Positions 1-8,088 of a stretch of DNA of 64,000 bases are shown here, piece after piece. The position numbers were made by a program, and so were the translations under genes. The notes under the pieces are model-generated. The model saw only the letters and a list, made by a program, of their open reading frames with translations. It ran no database searches and was not told where the DNA came from. The stretch is from the NCBI GenBank assembly GCA_963978545.1, contig OZ021732.1, positions 63,650,714-63,714,713 of the forward strand, in the 5' to 3' direction. Source of the DNA: Linyphia triangularis. Taxonomy: Eukaryota > Arthropoda > Arachnida > Araneae > Linyphiidae. Every line of letters begins with the position of its first letter. The stretch's first letter is position 1.

Positions 1-1
1 G

Positions 2-463
2 AAAAGTTATAATCATACTTACCATTCAAGTATAAAAAGAGCTCCCGTGGAAGTGAATGCCGAAAATGAACAAGATGTTTGGTTCACTCTCTATGGAGAT
101 ATGGAGAATTTACCTAAACCCAAATGCGAATTTAATGTAGATGATGTAGTTCGCATTTCAAAGAAGAAATTAACCTTTGAAAAGGGGTATGAAACGAATT
201 GGACTGAAGAATTGTTTGTCATAACAGAGTGTGTCAAGAGACAACCTGCAGTGTATAGAGTGAATGATTTATTAGGAGAGCCTATACAAGGAACGTTTTA
301 CGCACAAGAGTTACAAAAAGTAACAATGAAAGACGAATTTCCTGTTGAAGAAGTTTTAAGAAAACACATGCGTAAAAAGAAAATGGAATATTTTGTGAAA
401 TATCGAGGATACCCCGACAAGTTTAATCAATGGATCCATACTTCAAACTTACTAGCCCTATAA
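2..463 (+). CDS. Integrase, C-terminal part with chromodomain (5' partial)
   Basis: The frame is open from base 2 to the TAA at 461-463, so this is the last 153 residues of a longer protein whose start lies left of the window. The first visible residues (SYNHTYHSSIK) match the end of a retroviral-type (rve) integrase core. An SH3-like C-terminal segment follows, then a chromodomain at about 341-457 with the aromatic signature FVKYRGYP and a closing W (NQWIH). Integrase inserts the element into host DNA, and a chromodomain tail could steer it to modified histones, as in chromoviruses and many Polintons (inference). The catalytic DDE residues lie outside the window. It reads into the capsid gene cluster, 37 bases before the next ATG. 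Confidence 0.8.
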   Translation, partial: KSYNHTYHSSIKRAPVEVNAENEQDVWFTLYGDMENLPKPKCEFNVDDVVRISKKKLTFEKGYETNWTEELFVITECVKRQPAVYRVNDLLGEPIQGTFYAQELQKVTMKDEFPVEEVLRKHMRKKKMEYFVKYRGYPDKFNQWIHTSNLLAL

Positions 464-500
464 ATACTACTAGCACATGTTGCAAGACTCATTTGCTATC

Positions 501-1244
501 ATGAGTTTCTACATAACACTCATTTCGGATAGTTCCATGTCCTATTTTCCTGAAAATAAAATTTCCCATTTTATTACTCGCTTACCCATACCAATTGAAC
601 TGAAAGGAGAATGGGAAGTTGGAACGGTAGAGTTTTTATATCCGCATACTTGGTATAATGTGAATCATCAAAATAATTTAATTGGATTCGAGACGAGTGG
701 AAAGTTAGAGGTAGGAAGAAGATTACCTCCGGGTTGTTATGAGACAGTTCCTGATATTTTAAAGGCTATTTATGTGAAAGAACATGATGATAAAATTGTC
801 ACAAGTTATAATGCGGTAACTAAGCGTGTTCAGATAACTGTGAAAAATAATGCGAAACTCATATTATATCAAGGACTTGCTGAAATGCTTGGATTTGAAC
901 CTATGGAAATAACTTCGTTTGACGCAAGTATAGAAACAACTGTTGTGGGTCCATTCGTAGCCGACCCCTCTGCACATTATCGCGTATTGATGATTTATAC
1001 GGATATAGTGGAACCACAAATTGTGGGAGATGTCTTAGCACCTCTCCTTCGAGTGGTTAGAGTGAGAGGACAAGATGGTGAGATGATTAGCGAACAGTAT
1101 GATAGACCGCACTACTTACCTGTAAACCGGAAAATTATTGAGACTTTGGAAATCGTTATAAGGACGCACTCGGGGTGTTTAACGCCATTTGAACGTGGGC
1201 GCTCATACGTGAAGTTACACTTTCGTCAGAAGTCTCTCTCATAA
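501..1244 (+). CDS. Penton-like minor capsid protein
   Basis: A 247-residue protein if it starts at the ATG at 501 (MSFYITLISDSS). An upstream in-frame ATG at 477 would add eight residues, but the 501 start gives the N-terminus usual for this family. Position and size, next to the major capsid gene, fit the single-jelly-roll minor (penton) protein of Polintons and adintoviruses, which forms the capsid vertices. The stretch WEVGTVEFLYPHTWYNV near residue 40 and the beta-rich remainder fit that fold. The stop codon TAA overlaps the next start (TAATG at 1242-1246), so translation of the two may be coupled. The role is inferred from family and neighbourhood. Confidence 0.72.
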   Translation: MSFYITLISDSSMSYFPENKISHFITRLPIPIELKGEWEVGTVEFLYPHTWYNVNHQNNLIGFETSGKLEVGRRLPPGCYETVPDILKAIYVKEHDDKIVTSYNAVTKRVQITVKNNAKLILYQGLAEMLGFEPMEITSFDASIETTVVGPFVADPSAHYRVLMIYTDIVEPQIVGDVLAPLLRVVRVRGQDGEMISEQYDRPHYLPVNRKIIETLEIVIRTHSGCLTPFERGRSYVKLHFRQKSLS

Positions 1245-1666
1245 TGTATGTCCCTTACCAGTGTTGTCAAAAATCTTTCGAAGATTATTATGTCCAGCAG
1301 ACGGGAAAAGGCTTGAATTATTACCAAGGAAGTTCTTATCAGAGAGGATATGGATTAGGAGGTCTATTCAGATCATTTTTTCGTGCCGCAGCTCCGCTAC
1401 TGAAATCAGGTGCTAAAGCTATTGGGAAACAAATGTTTCACAGCGGTGTCAACCTGATGAATGATGTTTCTCAAGGTCAAGATTTTAAAATGGCCGCCAA
1501 ACGAAGACTCAAAGAAGCTGGAAATGTGTTAACAGATAAAGCCGCCACCAAAGTCAAGACTATGATTGGTAGTGGAAAAAGACATATAAAGCGTATGCAG
1601 AAGAAAAAAACCATCATTCCACGTTCAGCCAAGAAGAAGTGCACATCGCATGATATTTTCTCCTAA
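1244..1666 (+). CDS. Small basic pVI/pX-like core or membrane-active protein
   Basis: A 140-residue, strongly basic protein. A Tyr/Gly-rich N-terminus (YYQGSSYQRGYGLGG, residues 26-40) leads into an amphipathic hydrophobic/basic segment at 38-62 (GLGGLFRSFFRAAAPLLKSG). A Lys/Arg-rich tail follows (KRHIKRMQKKK, 112-122). Comparable small proteins lie between penton and hexon genes in adintoviruses and are compared with adenovirus pX or pVI, which condense DNA or disrupt membranes. Which of the two it resembles cannot be decided here. It starts inside the stop of the penton gene and ends in a second TAATG overlap with the major capsid gene. Confidence 0.65.
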   Translation: MYVPYQCCQKSFEDYYVQQTGKGLNYYQGSSYQRGYGLGGLFRSFFRAAAPLLKSGAKAIGKQMFHSGVNLMNDVSQGQDFKMAAKRRLKEAGNVLTDKAATKVKTMIGSGKRHIKRMQKKKTIIPRSAKKKCTSHDIFS

Positions 1667-2973
1667 TGGCTTCCTTCATCTACAAAGACTCTGCTCCTTG
1701 CGTCAAGTCGGAATTAGATTTATTTTCAATTCCCCCAACCCAGACCGTTATCGAAAAAGGACAATTTGTCGAATTTCATCCCCTTTCAAGTGTACGAGAT
1801 GGTGGACCGATTGAATTTTCAATATCAGGAAGTAGTGAAGAATATGTGGACTTAGCTGCTTCCTATCTACACGTGAAAGTGAAAGTGATGAAAGCAGATG
1901 GAACTAAACTACCAGAAAAGGAACCAGTTGCTCCCGTCAACCTTTTCCTTCATTCGCTTTTCAGTCAAGTAGACGTTAGTTTAAACGAGAGAAATATTTC
2001 TTCTGCAAGCAACACTTATCCTTTTAGAGCCTATATAGAGACATTGTTAAATTATGGGGAAGATGCCAAGAAAAGTTTACTGACCTGTGAAGGATTCTAC
2101 AAAGATACGCAACCTGATATCATAGACCCCATAGATGAGAAAGCTGATGCTGGATTGAAGACGCGTTACAATCTTATCAAAGACAGCCAGACCGTAGAAA
2201 TGATTGGTCAACTCCACTGTGACATTTTTCAACAAAATCGTCTCATGATTAACTTGGTAGATATCAAAATTAAAATGATACGCAGCAAATCCTCACTTTG
2301 CTTAATTTCAACCAAAGTGGATGGTGATTATAAGATAGTTCTAGAACATGCTTTTATATTTATAAGAAAAGTGAAGGTTAGCCCTGCCGTTGCTATTGGG
2401 CATGCTAAGGCTTTGGAGAAGACATCGTGCAAATATCCAATTGATCGTGTGATTTGCAAAACTTATAGCATTGCCAAAGGGAGTTGGTCCTTTTTACAAG
2501 ATAATGTGTTTCTTGGACTCATGCCAAAACGTGTCATTCTCACCTGTTTAGGAAATGCTGCAATGAATGGGCAATATTCAAAGAACCCATTTCTCTTTTC
2601 TCACCATAGTGCAAACTTTGTATCTATTTATGTAGATGGACAACCGGTTCCCTGCAAGCCTTTAGAGCTTAATTTTGATTCCAACAACTACGTTCGGGCT
2701 TATCATAGCTTATTTTCCGGATTTAATCGTGATAAGGGAATTTACTTATCTCAAGAAGAATATGCCAGAGGACATGTACTTTACGCATTTGATCTAAGTC
2801 CTGATCTTTGCGACGGAGAACATTTTAATCTGCAACATCAAGGAAATTTACGTGTGGAAATTAAATTTTCCGAGGCTATTACGGAAACTTTATCAGTGCT
2901 CATTTATGCAGAGTTTCAAAACGTGATTGAAATATCCAAATCACGTCACGTGGTGTGTGACTTTCCGAATTAA
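1666..2973 (+). CDS. Major capsid protein (hexon-like, double jelly roll)
   Basis: A 435-residue protein starting in a TAATG overlap at 1664-1668 and ending in another at 2971-2975. It matches the animal Polinton/adintovirus major capsid family, whose host-genome copies are often labelled F54H12.2-like. Recognisable stretches are the N-terminal LDLFSIPPTQ, the central YNLIKDSQTVEM, and the C-terminal YARGHVLYAFDLSPDL. The protein should trimerise into pseudo-hexagonal capsomers. The frame is intact over its full length. Residues 149-435 exist a second time, inverted, at 5749-6614. Confidence 0.88.
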   Translation: MASFIYKDSAPCVKSELDLFSIPPTQTVIEKGQFVEFHPLSSVRDGGPIEFSISGSSEEYVDLAASYLHVKVKVMKADGTKLPEKEPVAPVNLFLHSLFSQVDVSLNERNISSASNTYPFRAYIETLLNYGEDAKKSLLTCEGFYKDTQPDIIDPIDEKADAGLKTRYNLIKDSQTVEMIGQLHCDIFQQNRLMINLVDIKIKMIRSKSSLCLISTKVDGDYKIVLEHAFIFIRKVKVSPAVAIGHAKALEKTSCKYPIDRVICKTYSIAKGSWSFLQDNVFLGLMPKRVILTCLGNAAMNGQYSKNPFLFSHHSANFVSIYVDGQPVPCKPLELNFDSNNYVRAYHSLFSGFNRDKGIYLSQEEYARGHVLYAFDLSPDLCDGEHFNLQHQGNLRVEIKFSEAITETLSVLIYAEFQNVIEISKSRHVVCDFPN

Positions 2974-3410
2974 TGGATACCCTACAAATAACTAGAATTC
3001 TTTCTGGAAATGCAAAAACCAAGAATATATTCTTGGGTGTTTTCTCAAGTGATCGATTACCAACATATGTTCGAAACTTTCCAGCCTGTTTTATTGCCAA
3101 CACTGACAAGTCCAATCAAGAAGGTACCCATTGGGTGGCTTTTTATATAGAATCACCTACAGAAATATGCTTCTTTGATTCGTTCGGAAAGCCACCGTCT
3201 TATTTTCCCGGAGGAATATCAAGTTATGTAAAGCGTTATCGACATGTAGAGTTTAATCCTATGATACTTCAATCGAATGCGAGTTCCGTGTGTGGACAAT
3301 ATTGTATTTTTTATTTATATTCTAAATGTAATGGACGTTCTATGAACGATATTCTCTTGTCTTTTGTACCCAATCAAATATGTAATGATATCAAAGTGCA
3401 TCATTTCTAA
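2973..3410 (+). CDS. Adenain-type capsid maturation cysteine protease
   Basis: A 145-residue protein. The putative catalytic set is visible: His53 in GTHWVAFY, Asp69 in CFFDSFG, Gln100, and Cys107 in the VCGQYC motif. Order and spacing match adenovirus protease (C5 family), which cleaves capsid and core precursors during maturation. It follows the major capsid gene by a TAATG overlap. A possible poly(A) signal AATAAA lies 34 bases past its stop (3444-3449), so the run of four complete genes may share one transcript end. Its first 73 codons are repeated, inverted, at 5525-5749, without the catalytic cysteine. Confidence 0.88.
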   Translation: MDTLQITRILSGNAKTKNIFLGVFSSDRLPTYVRNFPACFIANTDKSNQEGTHWVAFYIESPTEICFFDSFGKPPSYFPGGISSYVKRYRHVEFNPMILQSNASSVCGQYCIFYLYSKCNGRSMNDILLSFVPNQICNDIKVHHF

Positions 3411-3443
3411 TCAAGCACTTTAGAATTGTAGCACCATTTTATC

Positions 3444-3449
3444 AATAAA
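3444..3449 (+). terminator. Possible poly(A) signal after the protease gene
   Basis: A canonical AATAAA between the protease stop (3410) and the ATPase start (3473). It could end a capsid-protease transcript. Weak on its own in AT-rich DNA. Confidence 0.35.
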
Positions 3450-3472
3450 GAAAGTATTTAAACAGTAGCACT

Positions 3473-4111
3473 ATGTTTCGTCTCTCATTCAACATGGAAT
3501 TTCCAAAGTTGCAACATCCTTTTACGATGGTAATCGCCGGTCCAACAGGATGCGGTAAAAGTTATTTTGTGCGGGATTTGATAAGTGAAAAACAGGGGAT
3601 GTTTTCAATTGTTCCCGATAAGATTGTTTGGTTTTATGGAATACATCAACCCTTATATGATGAAATTGATAATGTGACATTTGTAGAAGGTCTACCTACG
3701 ACATTTAAAGAATTTTTGGGCGAGAATACACTCTTCGTAATTGATGATTTAATGTCAAATGTTAACAGTCATTTAACTGATCTTTTTACAAAAGGTAGTC
3801 ATCATTTAAACCTGAGTGTTATCTTCATAACACAAAATTTTTTCTACAAAGGGAAAGAAATGCGTGACATTACATTGAATGCACACTATTTAGTACTGTG
3901 TAAAAATAGACGAGACGTGAGTCAAATTTCACATCTAGGAAGACAATTATTTCCTCGACATGTCAAGTTATTTCAAGAAGTCTTTGAAAATGCAACGAAA
4001 AACCCCTATTCCTATTTATTTATAGATTTACGTGCCGAAACACCAGAAGAGTTACGATTACGTACCAAAATTTTACCTACTGAAAGACAGATCGTGTATC
4101 AATTTAAATGA
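3473..4111 (+). CDS. FtsK/HerA-type genome-packaging ATPase
   Basis: A 212-residue P-loop ATPase with Walker A GPTGCGKS at residues 23-30, Walker B LFVIDD at 87-92 and a sensor-like VIFITQN at 116-122. This is the A32-like packaging ATPase shared by Polintons, adintoviruses and other double-jelly-roll viruses; it pumps DNA into the procapsid. The start at 3473 is the first ATG of the frame; the second, at 3494 (MEFPKLQHPF), is an equally plausible start because homologues commonly begin with this sequence. It is separated from the protease gene by 62 bases that hold an AATAAA, so it probably has its own promoter (inference). Confidence 0.87.
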   Translation: MFRLSFNMEFPKLQHPFTMVIAGPTGCGKSYFVRDLISEKQGMFSIVPDKIVWFYGIHQPLYDEIDNVTFVEGLPTTFKEFLGENTLFVIDDLMSNVNSHLTDLFTKGSHHLNLSVIFITQNFFYKGKEMRDITLNAHYLVLCKNRRDVSQISHLGRQLFPRHVKLFQEVFENATKNPYSYLFIDLRAETPEELRLRTKILPTERQIVYQFK

Positions 4112-4153
4112 TATAAAAGTGAATGACTTTGAAGATAAGTATCATTTAGCAAG

Positions 4154-4483
4154 ATGACGCTTAAGAAGGAGCAACTCAATCAATTACGACTGTTGCAAAT
4201 TTGTCCTTTAAGGTTACGAAAAACTTTATTAAGTAAACTCAATAAGAACTGTATAAAAGCCATATGCGAATGTTGCATTAACACATTGAATGGAAATATC
4301 CCATTGACTGCACGACAGAAGAAAACGCTCTCTAAACATAAGAAGATATTGCGTCATTTAAGTAATCGTAAAGTGTCTTTACCGAAAAAACGTCAAGTCA
4401 TTTTACAGAAAGGAGGTTTCCTCAACATACTTATTCCTGCAGCCTTGAGTGTTTTAACTACATTATTTCATGGCTCAAATTAA
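4154..4483 (+). CDS. Small basic protein with hydrophobic C-terminus
   Basis: A 109-residue protein, very basic in its first 80 residues, with a cysteine cluster (CIKAICECCI, residues 33-42). A Gly-flanked hydrophobic segment closes it (GGFLNILIPAALSVLTTLF, 87-105), long enough to span or disrupt a membrane. Similar small proteins lie beside the packaging ATPase in animal Polintons, and a pX-like core protein is one possibility. No function can be assigned from the sequence. Its end overlaps the start of the next gene by 14 bases. Confidence 0.6.
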   Translation: MTLKKEQLNQLRLLQICPLRLRKTLLSKLNKNCIKAICECCINTLNGNIPLTARQKKTLSKHKKILRHLSNRKVSLPKKRQVILQKGGFLNILIPAALSVLTTLFHGSN

Positions 4484-5144
4484 GAAGTTTGCTCTTATAC
4501 CCGAAGAATTGGTGACAAAACATACTGTTTCCAATAAAAGGCTTAGTGAGCTTGATAAGGCAATGATACAAATTTTACATAGTGACTTACCTGATCATGA
4601 AAAATTGATCCTCTATCATGAACTGTTGAAGAAAAGTTTAAATCTGCAAGAATTTAATAATTCACGTCCGAATGAACAAAGTAGTAAGACAGCTGAAGAG
4701 AAGAAGAAAGAAGAAGTGGAGAAAATAGAAGATAAGAGGAAAGTTGAAGAATCTGTGAAATTAGAAGAAATAAAGAAACTTCAAAAAGATGATAATTATC
4801 AAGAACTTATATTAGCATCACTTTCTAAACCCATGCGAAGAAAAGCTGAAAATACACTTGCTCTCATCAAGAATCAACCTGATATCTTATCATGGAATTC
4901 CAAGGGTCAAATCTCCATTCACGGAGAAAAAATACCAAACTCTAACATTATCGACTTTTTCAATTATATGTACAATACCAAAAGTAATGTATCACGGAAA
5001 AGTTTATTTAATACTGTTTTGAAAGATTTAAATGTTCCGAAGCAGTTTATCGGAAATAAGAAGTTGCTAAAGTCACCTGTAAAAATTGTCCAAACAAAGT
5101 TGAGACGAAATGTAAAACCACCTAAAAAGTGGGAAAATTTATGA
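4470..5144 (+). CDS. Coiled-coil protein of unknown function
   Basis: A 224-residue protein not recognised as any enzyme. Residues 1-60 look helical. Residues 71-106 are a Glu/Lys repeat typical of a coiled coil. The region from about 110 on is globular and basic, with IISWNSKG-like turns around residue 140 and a basic tail ending PPKKWENL. It starts inside the 109-residue gene (14-base overlap) and is the last gene of the module; an AATAAA follows four bases past the stop. A structural or scaffold role is possible but is only an inference from position. Confidence 0.62.
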   Translation: MAQIKKFALIPEELVTKHTVSNKRLSELDKAMIQILHSDLPDHEKLILYHELLKKSLNLQEFNNSRPNEQSSKTAEEKKKEEVEKIEDKRKVEESVKLEEIKKLQKDDNYQELILASLSKPMRRKAENTLALIKNQPDILSWNSKGQISIHGEKIPNSNIIDFFNYMYNTKSNVSRKSLFNTVLKDLNVPKQFIGNKKLLKSPVKIVQTKLRRNVKPPKKWENL

Positions 5145-5147
5145 TTC

Positions 5148-5153
5148 AATAAA
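5148..5153 (+). terminator. Poly(A) signal after the last Polinton gene
   Basis: AATAAA four bases past the TGA of the coiled-coil gene, followed by a T-rich stretch at 5171-5188. It fits the end of the plus-strand gene block. Confidence 0.5.
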
Positions 5154-5284
5154 GTGATATTGCTTTAACATTTTTTTTTATTATTATTTCACATAAGAAA
5201 ATCACACACACACACATATTTCCATTGAATAATTTTTATTTACAATTTCAAATAATCTTTCAAAGCACCATAAACTGTATAGCC

Positions 5285-5495
5285 AATGAAATCACGTGAC
5301 ACATTTCAACCAATGAGAAGAGAGTATTTGGTGATGTGTCTAAAATCGACCAATAGCAGCAAGTATTTTGCCGATCTCTAACACAAAGCAAGTTATGACG
5401 TCATTCCCACTGTGATGCACTAGTAAAAATATCTATCACTCTAAGTTATTCGTTTAGAAGCAGCCCTAAAACAACTCAACTCCACCTGAAAGGTA
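5285..5495 (+). promoter_or_regulatory. Promoter-like stretch reading right into the inverted copy
   Basis: Within 210 bases lie an E-box (CACGTGA near 5293), two CCAAT boxes (about 5311 and 5350) and a full cAMP-response palindrome ATGACGTCAT (about 5397). A TATCTA stretch follows near 5430, then a splice-donor-like AAAG|GTAAAT near 5490. This is an ordinary order for an RNA polymerase II promoter and first exon directed rightward. If active it would transcribe the inverted capsid copy as antisense RNA. Inference only; no transcript evidence. Confidence 0.35.
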
Positions 5496-5524
5496 AATCG
5501 AAACTAAAAAAGTGTTGCCACCGC

Positions 5525-5749
5525 TCAAAACTTTCCGAACGAATCAAAGAAGCATATTTCTGTAGGTGATTCTATATAAAAAGCCACCCAATGGGTACCT
5601 TCTTGATTGGACTTGTCAGTGTTGGCAATAAAACAGGCTGGAAAGTTTCGAACATATGTTGGTAATCGATCACTTGAGAAAACACCCAAGAATATATTCT
5701 TGGTTTTTGCATTTCCAGAAAGAATTCTAGTTATTTGTAGGGTATCCAT
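5525..5749 (-). pseudogene. Capsid protease fragment (inverted copy)
   Basis: Minus-strand copy of the first 73 protease codons, then one new codon and a TGA created by the breakpoint. His53 and Asp69 are kept but catalytic Cys107 is lost, so the product would be inactive. The same TAATG overlap with the capsid fragment is preserved. Confidence 0.88.
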
Positions 5750-6615
5750 TAATTCGGAAAGTCACACACCACGTGACGTGATTTGGATATTTCAATCACG
5801 TTTTGAAACTCTGCATAAATGAGCACTGATAAAGTTTCCGTAATAGCCTCGGAAAATTTAATTTCCACACGTAAATTTCCTTGATGTTGCAGATTAAAAT
5901 GTTCTCCGTCGCAAAGATCAGGACTTAGATCAAATGCGTAAAGTACATGTCCTCTGGCATATTCTTCTTGAGATAAGTAAATTCCCTTATCACGATTAAA
6001 TCCGGAAAATAAGCTATGATAAGCCCGAACGTAGTTGTTGGAATCAAAATTAAGCTCTAAAGGCTTGCAGGGAACCGGTTGTCCATCTACATAAATAGAT
6101 ACAAAGTTTGCACTATGGTGAGAAAAGAGAAATGGGTTCTTTGAATATTGCCCATTCATTGCAGCATTTCCTAAACAGGTGAGAATGACACGTTTTGGCA
6201 TGAGTCCAAGAAACACATTATCTTGTAAAAAGGACCAACTCCCTTTGGCAATGCTATAAGTTTTGCAAATCACACGATCAATTGGATATTTGCACGATGT
6301 CTTCTCCAAAGCCTTAGCATGCCCAATAGCAACGGCAGGGCTAACCTTCACTTTTCTTATAAATATAAAAGCATGTTCTAGAACTATCTTATAATCACCA
6401 TCCACTTTGGTTGAAATTAAGCAAAGTGAGGATTTGCTGCGTATCATTTTAATTTTGATATCTACCAAGTTAATCATGAGACGATTTTGTTGAAAAATGT
6501 CACAGTGGAGTTGACCAATCATTTCTACGGTCTGGCTGTCTTTGATAAGATTGTAACGCGTCTTCAATCCAGCATCAGCTTTCTCATCTATGGGGTCTAT
6601 GATATCAGGTTGCGT
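5531..6615 (-). repeat. Inverted duplicate of 2107-3191 (capsid C-terminus and protease start)
   Basis: Coordinates map as x = 8722 - y over the whole segment with no indel, and both translations match residue for residue. Arms of 1,085 bases are separated by 2,339 bases. At both joints homology stops abruptly, with one matching base at the right joint and no target duplication. This suggests template switching during element replication, a recent rearrangement, or an assembly error. Confidence 0.9.
5749..6614 (-). pseudogene. Major capsid protein fragment (inverted copy)
   Basis: Minus-strand copy of capsid residues 149-435 including the stop codon. The N-terminal third is missing and the frame has no start of its own at 6614, so it cannot make a full capsid protein. 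The copied part is intact, and the protein is the same as in the complete gene at 1666-2973. Confidence 0.88.
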
Positions 6616-8088
6616 TATTATTATATTTATAAAATATATTTTAATTAGTTAAATTATATTTTATAATTATTCATCAACTATTACTTAAATCTTTCCATTT
6701 CAACAAGTATCAACGTTAAAAACCCACGTGATAATTTTTCTATAAATAAATATTCATTTAATAAATAAGCGCCAATACCTTATCTGTTTAAATGCTAGAT
6801 TCCAGCCATATCATCATTATGACGTCATGTGTTAAAAGCCAATGAGTTTATATTTTGCAATCGTTATCAACAACTCAACTCGCAAACGCGTTGAAGCGTG
6901 TTGAAACATGCCTAGTCTCGCTCCCCACCCGCTCTGATCGGTTAGAACCAATCAGGTTTCACGGTAGAGGGCGCTGCTTGGCGCGAAATGGCCACAACTG
7001 GGGTCACGTTCCATCAAAGGCTGCTCCACAGCTCCACCTTATGGCCCAATAGCCCCATATTCTAACTACTTTTGAAAAGCAGACAAAATATTTGCATACC
7101 TATTAACAGCTAAGTTGGGACAAGTGTAAAGCTTGGCGATCGGAAAATCTTGCGTTAGTCTTTTACTGAAAATGGGTCGTCAAAGTGATATTTCTAAAAC
7201 AACAAAATTTATATGTACAGGGTGCGTTCGTAAACGTAATTTTTTTTGGTCACGATAACTGGGTAAACTAGAATCGGATTAAATCGTTAAGTCAGTTATC
7301 GGTGTATTTTACGAACGTCCAGTTAAGAAGATCGTCGTCTGCTACTTGTTTACATTTGTCATAAGTTTTGGAAGCGAGTTTTAAATGTGCAAAAGTGCAC
7401 TTTTACCGAAAAAATGAAGGAATTATTCTTTTTTTTTACTGCCTCATGTTCAAATACATAATTCGCATGAAGATTATTTAATTTATATAAATTAAAATAC
7501 TATTTTTTTGTATATAAATATCACCTATTACGATGTACAAAAATACTGATTACTTTTTAGAATATATCAAACTGTTTTAACATCATATAAATAAAAAATT
7601 TGTATTTAGAACTAAATTCAAAACTTGTTAAGTTTATGCACTATTGATGATTTAGTGTAAGTAAGCTAAAATATGTGTTACTGCATTGAATGATAAAGGA
7701 TGAACACAAATAAAAATAAGATATTAAAATGAATGTTGAAACCATATTGCCACCACAAAAGAAAGATGATTTCAATCAAACTGAACTCAAGACATGAAAT
7801 ATTTCACTTTAAAAAGTTTGGAAAAGATTTTGCTATGCAGTAATAATTAGAAAGGGATAAAATTAAAAAAAAATTTAAAAATGGTCTTTAGCATATTACA
7901 ATTTCTGTTTGTAATATTTATTAGTACTTCTATAGCAGTATAGGACCCCCATTGGGGATTTTTTTATGAGTTGAATTGGCGGTGTTTGTGCTTTTTTCAA
8001 TTTCTGGGTATCCCTATATTGGTTGTTTGTTTGGATGAATTATCACACAATTAGGCAATTTTTATCTGGTACACATCTAATAGAAGAA
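6616..8088. other. Non-coding stretch; promoter-like motifs near 6720-6885
   Basis: No gene seen. The first part repeats the motif set of 5285-5495: CACGTGA (about 6725), CCAAT, ATGACGTCAT (about 6819) and then CAACTCAACTC (about 6870). This suggests a related or duplicated control region. At 7215-7320 a short imperfect inverted repeat (GCGTTCGTAAA / TTTACGAACG) may be a small MITE. The remainder is AT-rich and featureless. The 65-codon frame at 6855-7052 has no recognisable product. Confidence 0.4.

Larger units (their letters stand above)
1..5530 (+). mobile_element. Polinton/Maverick (adintovirus-type) element, right-hand part
   Basis: Eight consecutive plus-strand frames encode the hallmark set of a virus-like giant transposon: retroviral-type integrase, penton-like protein, major capsid protein, adenain-type cysteine protease and a packaging ATPase. 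This combination is known for Polinton/Maverick elements and adintoviruses. The left side runs off the window, so the family-B DNA polymerase and the left terminal repeat cannot be seen. None of the eight frames has a stop or frameshift, unlike almost every other mobile element in the window, so this copy looks young or conserved. The right boundary is uncertain: the last gene stops at 5144, and 5531 is the start of an inverted copy of its own capsid genes. No 6-bp target duplication could be located. Confidence 0.85.

Noticed and set aside
2900..3115. Minus-strand frame over the capsid/protease joint, seen again as 5607-5822 in the inverted copy
   Set aside because: Shadow of the real plus-strand genes; appears twice only because the DNA is duplicated.
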